Origin: Coffea arabica
Lineage: Eukaryota; Streptophyta; Magnoliopsida; Gentianales; Rubiaceae
Length of the DNA stretch: 64,000 bases
Reading direction: 5' to 3'
Assembly (NCBI RefSeq): GCF_036785885.1
Contig: NC_092320.1
Span: 22,941,557-23,005,556, forward strand
Part shown: piece after piece, positions 46,289-56,849 of the stretch
Layout: each line of letters opens with the position of its first letter
Position numbering within the stretch: the first letter of the stretch is position 1
Program-made: the position numbers and the translations under genes
Notes under the pieces: model-generated
The model's input: the letters and a program-made list of their open reading frames with translations, nothing else
Told to the model about the DNA's origin: nothing
Databases searched by the model: none

Positions 46289-47387
46289 TATAAAGATCGA
46301 AAACAATCTAAGAGGGAGGTGAATTAGGTGGTTTAAAAAATTAGCCAAAATATGAGTCACTTTTTGAGAATTTGCCCTCTTTTTCTAAAGGACCACACAA
46401 TGGAGCAATTGATGAGAAAGCACAAGTGTTTGGGAGTAGAAGAGATAAACAATTTATATTGCAAGACAGTAAGTAAAGAATAGAATAGCAAACCAAGTTT
46501 CAAACTCCACTTGAGTTTGAAAATCACTTTATATATCCAGTTTCTTCAAGTTAATCAACTTACAATCAATCTCTTGTGTACAAAAGAATGATTACTTCCT
46601 CCTCGCCCCAAACTGCACTTGGTTAAGTAAGGAAGTTTTACTATCACTCGGATAACCCTCACAAAACTATACTATTGAAGAAATAGAAACACATTTGAAA
46701 AATTTATCGAAAGTTACACAACTAAGAGTACAAATCTTCTTTAAAGAGTATTCTCACACTTGAATAATTTAAGATCTGACATAGTCTCAATATGCAAAGT
46801 TGTCTTTCAGTGGTTGACTTTGTTCTATTTATAAGAGACCAAAAAATTCTTCAATTAATGCTACTAATGGACAGAAGGCAGATGAAGAGTCAACTAGTCG
46901 TTGGTGGTGTTAGACGTCCGGTAGGCTAGTTTTCTGCGTCCGAACGCAGGTAGATAATTCAAGAAGTTTTCTTGAAATATTTAGGACTCCAGTACCTCCA
47001 GAATATGCGTTTGAAGATATGATGAAAAACTGGAAATTCTCCTTCAATTCGTTCGGACGTCCGGTGCCTCCAATGTTTTGCATCCGAAGTGTCCCAACGT
47101 TTGTCGGACGTCCGGTACTCAGGTGTTGTACGTCTGATCGAGGTCAATGAGTTTAGAGGACTTGGCTTATCATCTTCGGACGTTCGAGAGTGGGTTCTTC
47201 ATGCGTCCGAAATTACTCAATGATTGTCGGACGGTAGATGCAGTCTTTATGTGCGTCCGACAACTATTTCAGCATATGTTAGTCTTTGAACCTGTTCTGC
47301 TCCAATTTTGAAAAGATCTAATCGGAGAATATTAGTAACATCCATTTGTTTTGTAATTATCAAAAGTTACAGATTGAGATAAATATA
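46289..47387 (-). repeat. copia 5' LTR
   Basis: About 1.1 kb. The inner end has the GAGGGAGGTGAATTAGGTGG-like sequence (plus strand, near 46312) often seen at Sirevirus LTR ends. The outer end TATTTATCTC (minus) corresponds to TGTTTATCTC of the 3' LTR, one base changed. U3 (46910-47270) is packed with CGGACGTCCG-like motifs. Confidence 0.82.
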
Positions 47388-47595
47388 ATCTTCAAAAAAT
47401 TTTCGCACACACCACACTGGTGGATCTTACTTCCATAATGCACTACGAACTTAACATGTGCTAACTTATAGAAGGAAAATGATTTAAAAACTTGACTCAC
47501 TTATAAAAATATCTAGGGAATTAAGGCAATAACGTAAAGTAAAGAAAATATATTCAAAAATTAAAATAAAATAAAACTATTTTCGGGTCCTCACA
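47388..47595 (-). repeat. gypsy-1 5' LTR, first 208 bp
   Basis: Minus strand opens TGTGAGGACCCGAAAATAG at 47595, the start of the long LTR family, and is interrupted at 47387 by the copia element. The rest continues at 33620. Very AT-rich. Confidence 0.78.
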
Positions 47596-49134
47596 TGAAC
47601 TTTGTTTACCTAAGTTTAGAATAGTTGGACCATAAATATCTTTTATCTTGGTTGCTCTTAGGGTTTGACGGTGAATACGAGAGCCACTCGAAGATGAGCC
47701 TTTAACGTGCTCTCCTTTGAACTGATGAGTGTTCTAACTGCATGTTCCATGCTATTTGTTGCTAAAATTGCTAAGTACTTGATTTGACATTTCTTAGACG
47801 AGTGTGTACTTTATCGCATTTGATCTAACTTGACTAAACTTTTGATATCTCATTTACACATGTACAAGTAACTTGATTTACATGTAACCTGTATCTTGAT
47901 TTGAAATACTTGAAATGCTTGAAAAACGTGACATGCTGAGCTTACTTGCGACTTGATTTTGGATAGACGAGTGTGTCTTTATGTGCGCTCGACCTCCGTG
48001 AATTTGAAATACATGATCTTGCATGTATATGTGCATGAATGTATGCCGGCGCCAGCTACATCTCTTCCTACAGCGGCTAAACTATGCCCTTGGACTCTTA
48101 TCTGAGACGTCGGGTAAGTTGGAATTTGCGTTGCTCGTGTGTATGCATGAATGTAGGTTCGTAACAGCTAAACTGAGTTCTCGTTGGATCTCTTGCTTGA
48201 GACCAGCCTTAGAGCGGTTTGGTAAGCTGGTCAACTTTGGGTAAAGGATGAAATTCCTAACTTATTTACTCATGACTTGAACTTATGACATGCTTGAATA
48301 CGGAGCGTTAGGTGATAGCTAACGTCTCCAATCTTTATTTGCGTGAGCGTTGGGTGACAACCAACGACTCCACTCGTGAATACTTGAATACTTGGGGCCC
48401 AAATCTTGAATACTTGAATACTTGGGGTTATAACCCAATCCAGGGCTAGTTGGTCGAATTGAGCCGGCAAGAGTTTGGTCGAGAAGATTGACGAACCCTG
48501 AGTACTTGATTGGCGTTCGGGCCCGATAGGGGGATGATCGGTGGATGGAGATGAACGTTTAGTGGTGATTGACGAACATTATAATTCCATGATTGACGGA
48601 GTGTCAACGGATCCTAGACAAACTGCCGTGGTACCTGCTCTTTAGAGCAGACTATATCCTTTGATAGCAATGTGATCTTTACTGTACATTATTGCATGAT
48701 CTATCTGGTTGCCTGCTTTGCTATACATTATATCATGCCCGCTAATTTACTTGCATGTTTTTTTGGAACCTCACTGGGTTTCTAACTTATTCCATAAATT
48801 TGTTTTCCTTACAGGGATAAGAACGTAAGAGTGGGAATTGGAGAAGACATAGGTTTATTTAAGTTTTGTTAGTTGCTCGCGTAGGCACTCCTTAGCTCTC
48901 TAACGGGTTTGTTTGATTTTATTTTGTAAGTTTAACTCCTCAGTCGTATTTAAAGATTGTATGGGCATTTGATGTCCACGATTGTATATTTCTATGGTTG
49001 TAATTGATATTGTCCTTATTGTTGAGGTTGTTACTTTGTAAATTTCGTGACGGCGTGAGTGAGTCCTGGCGAGAGTTGGGCAGACGTTCCGCCAAACCCT
49101 TGGATACGCCATAGGAGGAGATAGAGTCGTTACA
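47596..49134 (+). repeat. long LTR copy G, 3' portion
   Basis: Plus-oriented and ends GAGTCGTTACA at 49134. It starts abruptly at the gypsy-1 LTR start; the reverse complement of LTR F (33480-33600) aligns with its first 90 bp, so it is the same subfamily and was probably the target of gypsy-1. Landmarks: acceptor CTCTTAG ending 47661, decayed second donor ATGAGT at 47725, two HP1 hairpins (47796-47825, 47966-47993), acceptor CCTTACAG ending 48814, terminal block from about 49066. The left part is not found in the window. Confidence 0.82.
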
Positions 49135-49351
49135 TTAAAACTCATTGCCACTCTCCTAATGACCTATAATCATACTTAAATGTTCAAAAGATGCTTTAGT
49201 TATGAATGAAGTTGTTGCATGTGTTTGGTGTGCCAAGCCCATTTGAAGATACTACGTGTATATATTGTCTGCATGATTCAATAAAGGTGTAAGAGTTACT
49301 TGCTGAACACAAGTTATTCAATCCACGATATTATTATTATTTTTCTTGCAG

Positions 49352-49419
49352 ATGCTAAGTCTGATTCTTACTATGACAAAGATGGTGGGATTGAGGTTGA
49401 TAAAATTGAAAACAACTGA
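49352..49419 (+). CDS. candidate terminal exon of an unidentified host gene
   Basis: A strong acceptor (TTATTTTTCTTGCAG, ending 49351) is followed by an in-frame acidic peptide, AKSDSYYDKDGGIEVDKI and four more residues, then TGA at 49417-49419. Downstream 49420-50100 looks like a plant 3' UTR: T-rich, without repeats. The protein family is not recognised from this short tail. No upstream exon is visible between 49135 and 49336. If real, the 44-kb nest to the left lies in or next to this gene's last intron. Confidence 0.4.
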
Positions 49420-51408
49420 AGTATTTCGTGTAAAAGTAGCATTTTAGTGTTTTTTGATTTTCAAGTTTACATTTTGATTAGAATTGATAGAATCTATACT
49501 GCCGTACATAAGTTTAATATTTTTTAATTTGTAGTGACTTTTGTAAACAATGATCAACTTGTCTTATATTCGTTGAGTAAGGTCTCACGAATACCATGTA
49601 CCACGTCGCTAAATCTGGCCTTTGAGCCACAGATTTGAGGCATGACAAGGAGACCCGTGAGAATTCCTTTCTTGGTCCTTTCTTGGTTCTCTTTACATTA
49701 GTCATTTTTGTGCTGTAATATTTCCTTGCGTTTATGTAATTTAACAAGTTTTATCAAATTCTGCTATTAGATCGAATTGTTAAGTAAAGTTAGTGGAGAT
49801 TTAGAGGCATCCTAATGCTTCTGTCTAGCTTACTGGAAATTAAGACATACTTTTCATTTGAAGAATGGACAGTTGTAGATATCGGACCTGCTAGTTGCAG
49901 ATTATCAGCAATAGACAATCTTCCCAAGCCAAGAAATCCGGAAATGGTTTCTGAATGTGAATTATACCTGATATAATCATTTTGAGTTGTTGAATGTTCC
50001 ACGGTATGGTGTAGATCTTAGCCAATGAGCTTAGCAAAAGAATTCGTTATTTTCTCATGACTCTGTAAATCGTAATATTGTAATAGTCGGATGTTTTGAG
50101 CAACATAAGATCATAGCATCAATGGAAGATATGATTTATAGATGACCAGAAAGCTTTGCCCTGTTATCAATTGTATTACCTAGTTGGTTTCCCTTTGACA
50201 GCACTGACTACTGCTAGTGGTATCAAAATAGGTGATTTTGACGGATTTAGACAAATCATAATTAGGTAATGGTATAATTGAGTTAACTCATTTGTATCCA
50301 TTTAATAAATGAATATAAGTATACTCAATTATCCATTATGGCCTGATTAAAATTCCACTACTTTTTTTTTTTGCATGTTGTTTGAAAAGAAACAATAATA
50401 TTTTTATTCTAATTATATTAGTAAGCAATTCAAAATTGTCCTCTGAATACCCACCAACAATTGAATTTAAATGTTTTATTAATTTTAAATACCCAAGTTC
50501 ACTTGTTAATTGATTTTTTTTGAATGAGTCAATACAAATGGACCGTGACCGGTCACCTCTACCTAAATTAATACTCCTTAAACATACTTCAAAAGTGCTC
50601 CAAATACATCTAGCAAAAACACCAAAATATAACTATGGGGAAAAAAAAATCACCCATTCTTCCTCCACCACCTCCGGCAAATATTTCCCAACCTCTACTA
50701 CTACTGTACTACAAGCCCCTTTCTTCCAAATATTTCTCGCCACCGCCTCCACTTTTTCCCTCTAGCCTATCCCACAACCTCATTTTATCTCTCCCACCTC
50801 CACCTACCACCTTTCCTTTCCCCCTCTTCCTCCACCCTTTCCCCTCCTAGCCTTCTACCTTTTTTTGTGCCACCCTACTCCTCCCTCGCTGCACCCACGC
50901 CTCCTTCACCTCCAGATCTAGATGACCAGACCTAAAAGGAAAGAGGGGCGGTGGTAAACGCGAGTGAGGAAGAGGGTGGCAGCCTCTAGACCTAGTTGCA
51001 AGATCAGATGATGACAAGATCTAGTGGCTATCTAATCGCACAACTAGATTGGGGTGAATGGGGTGCTAAGGGTGCAAGAAGAGGGGAGAATAGAGGTAAG
51101 AAGTGGGGAGGAAGGGAGTGGCAGGGCGGGGGAAATGGTGGGAGAAGAAAGGGGAGGAAGAGGAGGGAAAGGGAGGTGGCAGGAATGGGTTCTAGGATGC
51201 ATGAGCGGGAGGGAGGGATATAGGGGCTTGAGGAGGGAGGGGTTAATCTTTAAATTGTTTAAAAGCATTCTGAAATAATTTAAAATTTAAAAAACACTCC
51301 AAAATAATAGATAATAAAAAAAATTTCAAAAAATACTTGAAAAATACCCAATTCACACGGATCCAAAATAATTGTCAATTTGAATGGACCAAATACAAGG
51401 ATCCAAAT
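49420..51408. other. intergenic; includes a strand-asymmetric C/T then G/A block
   Basis: No gene seen. At 50650-50850 the plus strand is C/T-rich (CCACCACCTCC type); at 51040-51250 it is G/A-rich (GGGAGGAAGGGAG type). The two look like rough reverse complements of low complexity. The open frames over these blocks are repetitive Pro/Ser or Gly/Arg translations and not credible genes. Confidence 0.5.
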
Positions 51409-51585
51409 CATTTGGATAGAGTATTATTTGAAATATTTTTTGGAATAATTACTGTAGCATTTTTTGTGATGTGATGTATGTGAGATAAAAAGATAATTGA
51501 AAATATAAAAAGGTGATTTGAAAAATGTGTTTATGATGCAAGCGAAATATTATTATTTGAGATATTTATACTATCTAAACACTCC
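51409..51585. repeat. MITE-like element
   Basis: Left edge TTTGGATAGAGTATTATTTG, right edge (reverse complement) GTTTAGATAGTATAAATATC: an imperfect inverted repeat. The interior has the run ACTGTAGCATTTTTTGTGAT and GTGTTTATGATGCAAGCG, seen in abundant short plant inverted-repeat elements. No TSD could be fixed. Confidence 0.55.
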
Positions 51586-51728
51586 TTGTTTGGATAGTAA
51601 TTTTCCAAAGAAAAGTGTTACATTTTCCGCAAATACATTTCTCAATCACCGTTTTATTTCATATATATCAAATCGTTATAGTAATTTTTCTAAAAAAAAA
51701 TCTAAAAAAATACAATCCAAATATGGCC
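51586..51728. repeat. second MITE-like element, adjacent
   Basis: Left TTGTTTGGATAGTAATTTTC, right end (reverse complement) GGCCATATTTGGATTGTATT, an imperfect inverted repeat related to the previous element but apparently in opposite orientation. The boundary between the two is approximate. Confidence 0.45.
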
Positions 51729-51959
51729 TTAGTTGATATTCCATCCATAATCGCACGCTTACACTGGTATTAAGCATCTTTAAAAATGCCGTTTTAAGAT
51801 GGAAATGGACTAGGTTAACTTCTAGTATTTGCATTCAATGCAAAGGCAATTAGCAATAATCATTGAAGACCGAGTACAAATGCTTCTGAAAGTGTACTTC
51901 TCTGGTTCAGAAACCATTGAATTTTTTGGATTGTCATAAGCGGGATTCACCAAAATTTG

Positions 51960-53375
51960 TCATTTTTGAATTGCCAAAAGATCTTCAATGAATCGTCCAA
52001 GTGAAATGAAAGAAGAGCCACCATCCATCAGTGCTTCTCTAGCCCGCTTTCCAATGTCCTTAACTCTCCTTCGCACAGGATTTTCACTGTCCATCAAACA
52101 CCTTATGGCCTTCTCTATCTCCTTGGCCGGTACAAGCTTATCAGGATTCTTAAAGCGGTAGTCTAAGGTCAACTCCACGGCTAATTCCAAATCTTTTACT
52201 AACTGAAAGGCACTAGATTGTTGTTCAGCATATACAGGCCATGTCGCAATTGGCACACCATTCCACAAGCTTTCCAGTATAGAATTCCACCCACAGTGAG
52301 ATACAAAGCCCCCAACTGCTTCATGAGCTAAGACATCCAACTGTGGCGCCCAACCACACACCAATCCCTTGTCCTTTGTTCGTTCAAAAAACCCTTCTGG
52401 CAGAATCTCAGAAAAATTGGTATACTCAATTTGCCTTGTCCTGAAGTCTCTTGGCATCGGCGCCCGTACCGACCACAAGAATCTATATCCACTTCGCTCC
52501 AAAGCAGCCGCCATCTCCGCTAGCTGGGGAGGCTCAAAACCTCCCAAGCTTCCAAAACAGAGAAAAAGCACAGATGAAGAGGGCTGATCATCAAGCCATT
52601 TGATAATCTTTTCGAAGTCAGGATTCTTATCGAGCTCAAAGTTGAGCACAGGCCCAATAGTATAAATTGGTGCTAATTCCTTATCTGACTCCAGAGACTT
52701 AATTGCATGTGGTTCTAACTCTGCAAATGTGTTTATGATCAATCCTTTTGCCTCTCTGAACCGTGTACCGTGATATAACATTGATTCATAGCCACCAGTC
52801 TCGTCAAACAGAAAAGATGGTAAAACTCTTGAGGGTACAGGGTGGGTGTAGGCAGGTATGATTGAATCAGGATCTGAAATGCTAAATTCAGTCCCCTTCA
52901 GGGAATGGCGAACTGGGAGATAAAGCATAAGCCCAAGAAAAGCAGCACTTGATGTGAAGAAAACATAGGAAGGCACACCAAGCTCATTAGCTATATCAAT
53001 CATTGAAGTACAAAACAAATCGATGACTAACCCGGCAAGATGAGTACTTGGATCTGACAAAACATGGTTGATAATAGCATCTTGAACGAGCGGTTTGTGC
53101 TTTTCAATGTAAACAGAAGCTGACTTCTCTATTGAGCTCGACAACTCTGGAGATGATCGATCAACAGAAGGGAGGTCAATGAATCGGATATTAGAATTGG
53201 CGGCGGCCAATTCTTCGACGTATGACTCAAGTTTAGATGGAGTAGGCAGCCTTATGACTAGAACAGTTATTGAAATGCGTTCATCTCTTTCAAGAAGGCG
53301 CTTGGCGAACTCGATCATGGATACCATGTGGCCTCGTCCTGGTGCAGGAACAAAAACTAGCTCTTCTGTCTTCAT
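51960..53375 (-). CDS. UDP-glycosyltransferase, UGT71-type (GT1 family)
   Basis: Intact single-exon gene of 471 residues, the normal length. Transfers a sugar, most likely glucose from UDP-glucose, to a small acceptor in the cytosol; UGT71 relatives act on flavonoids, other phenolics or abscisic acid, so the acceptor here is open. N-terminal acceptor domain: catalytic His16 in PAPGRGHMVSMIEFAKRLLE and partner Asp119 in LAGLVIDLFCTSMIDIANEL, the latter typical of UGT71 (group E). C-terminal donor domain: VLFLCFGSLGGFEPPQ (about 269-284) and the 44-residue PSPG box at 342-385 with Trp342, His360, Trp363, Asn364, Glu368, Glu384 and Gln385; Gln385 favours UDP-glucose. No signal peptide or membrane span. 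A TATA box lies upstream. No stops, frameshifts or missing key residues. Expression pattern and the numbered UGT71 subfamily cannot be read from sequence. Confidence 0.96.
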   Translation of the reverse strand: MKTEELVFVPAPGRGHMVSMIEFAKRLLERDERISITVLVIRLPTPSKLESYVEELAAANSNIRFIDLPSVDRSSPELSSSIEKSASVYIEKHKPLVQDAIINHVLSDPSTHLAGLVIDLFCTSMIDIANELGVPSYVFFTSSAAFLGLMLYLPVRHSLKGTEFSISDPDSIIPAYTHPVPSRVLPSFLFDETGGYESMLYHGTRFREAKGLIINTFAELEPHAIKSLESDKELAPIYTIGPVLNFELDKNPDFEKIIKWLDDQPSSSVLFLCFGSLGGFEPPQLAEMAAALERSGYRFLWSVRAPMPRDFRTRQIEYTNFSEILPEGFFERTKDKGLVCGWAPQLDVLAHEAVGGFVSHCGWNSILESLWNGVPIATWPVYAEQQSSAFQLVKDLELAVELTLDYRFKNPDKLVPAKEIEKAIRCLMDSENPVRRRVKDIGKRAREALMDGGSSFISLGRFIEDLLAIQK

Positions 53376-53417
53376 CCTTCAACTGTTAATTGGATCTTTG
53401 ATCCCCCCTTGGTCTAC

Positions 53418-53424
53418 TTTTATA
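53418..53424 (-). promoter_or_regulatory. TATA box of the UGT gene
   Basis: Minus strand TATAAAA, 43-49 bp upstream of the ATG at 53375. It would place transcription start about 15-20 bp before the ATG, a short 5' UTR. No competing TATA is as well placed. Confidence 0.6.
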
Positions 53425-55429
53425 ACTGTGCTGTGGACAGCATTTTGTGGTTACCCTTAGAATTAACTATGAATAATTGTGGGGGATAATTTCAGAAACC
53501 TCACCTGAGGTTTGTCACGATACCAATCAATTTTCTTGAACTTTTTAAAATCTCACTTATTTCTCTTGTCAATTTGATAAGACTAAATATTTCTATTAAA
53601 GGTTAAAAAAAATTGACAATATTGCCCTTACTCTCAATAACTATTTAACCACGAAGCAGAAACAAAATAACATTTTAAACCTAAAAGGGTAAATTAAAGA
53701 AATAAATTACTAGCTAATAATGGTTCATATTTCTTTACATTGGAGTCATAGTGGAATTGCAAAAGATCTAGATAAGTTAAATTTAATCAAGGTCAACTAT
53801 TTAGGAGGATTTTGGTGAGTAATTAATACCTTAAAAATTTCATGCATGCCTAAGTTATAATTAAGGAAGTCAAGATATTTTTTTGGAAAATATGTTTTGA
53901 TTTATGGTTTAGTTTAAGTTGTATTAAAAACTAAAATAATCTCTTCATATATGTAAATTTTGCTTTTGCTCGAATACAACTAAAATAAATAGTTTACGTC
54001 AAAAAATTTACACTTTATAAAAATTTAACTTTATTCTATTTTTTGTTGTTGTTATAAATTTTATAAGTAAGATAACATAAGGGTAGTATTGAAACCAAAG
54101 ATTTATCTCTCTTGCATTTCCTCTTTAAGATGTTACAAGAAATGTCAATCTAAGAGAGATAAACGAGATTTTAAAAACTTTAAGAGAGAAAAGTGATATT
54201 ATGAGAAACCTTGGGGAGGTATTTGAAATTATCCCAAATTGTCGAATCAAGCAAACCATGTGACGCATGTTCTGACATCAAGCTCTGATTCCATTAGATT
54301 TCCTTAAATATTGTTTACGAACCTTCCCAGAAGTTACCAGCTGTAGGGCCACCAATCAAGTAAATGAAACATATACGGAAGTTCACATTTGACCAAAAAA
54401 GAAAAAAAAAAAACTCAAGCAAATGAAAGTCTTTCGCAACACTGCCTGCCCCACAATGAGTCTTTAAAGACTACATTGAGCCATTAGATTTAGTTTAATC
54501 ATCATCCAATGCCGCAATGTGTTTACATTCAAAATTTTCCTGTTTAATTTTTTTAAAAAATGTTATTCACACTCCAATTTTTGCTAATTACATTTCGATT
54601 ATTATTTTTATCATATAATTTTTATTTATTAAATTATATGATAAAATAAATGATATGAGTGCAATTAATAAAAAAATAAATATAAATAGTATTTTCTAAT
54701 TTTTATGCCAATGAGCCAATGACTAAGCATGCCCACAACTCACGGCGACCAGTGGCAAATGGCAATACTTTACCCATTTGAATTTGAAACCAATCACTAG
54801 TCATTTGATCTAGTGGTCATTTCAAGCTTCCTTAAGTTTGGAGTGCGGAAGATTAAGAATTCGAACCTTGTCTTCCATAAAAATTTGTCACAATATGTGA
54901 CAATCTTCGTTGACCAATTTCAACGGAGTCTTTACTCACATTGAATCCCATTCCCTGCCCCCTAGAATTAGCCTAGTTATTTGAAACCAGAGCCACAGAA
55001 ATAGAAGGCGCAACTTACGAGACAATGACTCAGCTAGCACGCCCACAACACTTTTTCTCCAAGCCATCATGGTCCCACATGGTGGGCAGGTGTTCGTTGG
55101 ATTTCTGCCACGTAGCTTTGCCCATCATAGATTAGTTTAGGAAAAATAAAATATAAGTAACAAGCGTTTTCAAAGTTCTACCATTTAAGAGTTTAAATCA
55201 AAAGTCAACAGTCTACTCAAGGGAAAGAAAACCTGAAATTATGACAAAGGAAGTGGTTAGGAAGTACAATAAGATAAGAACTGTTGTTAGGAGGTTCATG
55301 GCACAAATCTTTGTAATGAATAAAATGCTTATTCTTTAATTTGTCAAAAGGAAAAGTTGAAAAAAAGGAAAGGAAGGGGATGCCTATCAATCTAAATTCA
55401 AAGTGAATGCGCGAACAACTATTGTGGGG
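53425..55429. other. intergenic, AT-rich
   Basis: Presumed upstream region of the UGT gene. Long A- or T-rich stretches, poly-A near 54395, no repeats that I can name and no credible ORF. Minus-strand open frames near 55220-55540 are low-complexity translations. Confidence 0.5.
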
Positions 55430-55930
55430 TTTGTTTCTCACACTGACGTAGACATAACATCTACGGACTGTGTGATACTGCCTTGGACCTACATCCACCA
55501 CAAGATGATGCGAAGTTTTTTTTTTTTTTTTTTTCCCTTTTAGCAACGGTAATATTTGTATAAATTAGTCAATTTTATTGTACAAAAATTAGAGTCTAAG
55601 AAGTTGTATTAGAAACTAGCAGGTTTACAAATATAGATGAGATTTGAACTCCTAATCTACATATCAAAAGGGTCTTGACTCCTTTTTAGTGGCTTCATGT
55701 TTCATGTTCACCTAGCCTGGCATTTTCAGGTGATTGAAACGAGTTTTTCGGCTTTGTTCATCATCTGGGCTTTGTTTCCGAACAGACGCGGACACAACAT
55801 CTTCCTACTGTGGAATTAAAGATGTAAAAGTGTTTTTTGGCTTAGACCCACGTCCACCAAAAGATGATGCGAAGTTTCATGTTCACCTAACCTGGCATTT
55901 TCGGGATATTGAAACGAGTATTAAAGAACG
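55430..55930 (+). repeat. local direct duplication, two diverged units
   Basis: The ACAACATCT...CTACTGTG...CCACC.CAAGATGATGCGAAGTTT block occurs at about 55438-55520 and again at about 55790-55876, both ending GATGATGCGAAGTTT. A second pair, CACCTA.CCTGGCATTTTC followed by GATATTGAAACGAG or GTGATTGAAACGAG, is at about 55709-55743 and 55884-55919. A T18 run (55516-55533) interrupts the first unit. Unit identity looks about 75-85% by eye. Origin unknown. Confidence 0.6.
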
Positions 55931-56849
55931 GTAAAGTTCGCAATTAGCCATTAAACTTCTTTAAAATCTCATTTAGCCTGCATACACAATTTTTCATGCC
56001 AAGTAACCCTCTAAACCCTTAAAAGTGAGTTATTGAACAATTACAAATATTTTTTTTAGTGAAAAGGAATGGAAGCTGTTTAGTGTCAGACTTATACATA
56101 CTTGTGTCTATGTTTGAGTTCATTTATTAAGAGCTTGCATGAGAAAGCTGTCTAGATTAATGTTTTTATTAGTGTTTTCATATTTAAGCGCGATGTGAAG
56201 TTAAATTGCAAATTGATTGATTAAATTATTATTTTATACTTGTTTTGATAAGTTTTTATGAAGGTTTGAAAGCATGGTCATGTTGGGAAAGCATCGGACG
56301 AAATTGTGCATGAAAAGTAAGAACAAAAAGAGCGAGAACATATATGGAGCAAAGTTTTGACCAGTTCTTGAATAAAAATAATCCCAAACTGGTTCGTTCA
56401 ACTGGTTGGAACTACCATTGACTTTTCACACTCAAGGCACTCGATTCTAATACCAATTTTGATGCAGTTTTTGTAAAGGCCTGCAAATAGCTCATGGGGA
56501 TGACTTGAGACATATCACTGCAACAAAAAAGGGAATTAGCTACAAAACTTTTGACGAGGAGCAGACAACTCGATGCTGTTATTGTGTGGATGACGAGGAA
56601 CAGTATGAGAGTCCGGAAATTATTTTTGTCATCTATAAATTTCATCTAATATTCAAATGTGTTGTAATTTGTATGATATTATTTACTTTCCATGTTTGCT
56701 TATTTCATGTGATTAGATGACTTGAATGCACCCTCAATTAGTATAAGATCAACTCAATAGGATTTCAAACCGACTAGAATAAGAATTAGTAGGGTCATAA
56801 TCTGATAATATAGAAATGTGAGGGTAATTGTTAGATTAACTCTTATTCT
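55931..56849. other. intergenic
   Basis: No recognised gene. The largest open frame (56505-56720, +) has no family features. AATACCAATTTT at about 56450 vaguely resembles a retrotransposon primer site but has no LTR next to it. Confidence 0.4.

Larger units (their letters stand above)
33621..47387 (-). mobile_element. Ty1/copia Sirevirus-like retrotransposon with extra 3' ORF region
   Basis: Minus-strand order: 5' LTR (47387-46289), primer site, gag (split by a 4.39-kb solo LTR), protease, integrase, RT, RNase H, then about 3.2 kb beyond pol with an additional ORF region, polypurine tract, and a truncated 3' LTR. Integrase before RT is diagnostic of copia. A long gag with zinc knuckles and an ORF region after RNase H match the Sirevirus (SIRE/Maximus) lineage. 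It sits inside gypsy-1's 5' LTR. The 3' LTR lacks its U5 side, so no TSD survives. Confidence 0.9.
7751..47595 (-). mobile_element. gypsy-1: decayed chromovirus-type retrotransposon, backbone of the nest
   Basis: One Ty3/gypsy element whose pieces remain collinear on the minus strand when the insertions are removed: 5' LTR (47595-47388, 33620-32423), primer site, leader (32422-31874, 16378-15985), gag (15984-15846, 13096-about 12100), protease and RT (12092-10838), RT end and RNase H (8234-7751). Junctions read through: RT ...KYEFWLEK resumes as ISFLRHVIL across solo LTR B, and the gag N-terminal NAQVATTI continues to RRMTDFLAQVV across solo LTR C. Integrase, chromodomain and 3' LTR are not in the window; copy A abuts the RNase H break. 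Its 5' LTR start (TGTGAGGACC on minus, at 47595) sits in plus-oriented LTR copy G of the same family. All reading frames are broken. Confidence 0.85.

Noticed and set aside
50520..51278. Several ORFs over C/T- and G/A-rich DNA
   Set aside because: Repetitive Pro/Ser and Gly/Arg translations on both strands, explained by composition.
56440..56460. Primer-binding-site-like AATACCAATTTT
   Set aside because: No LTR end adjacent and no gag or pol on either side.
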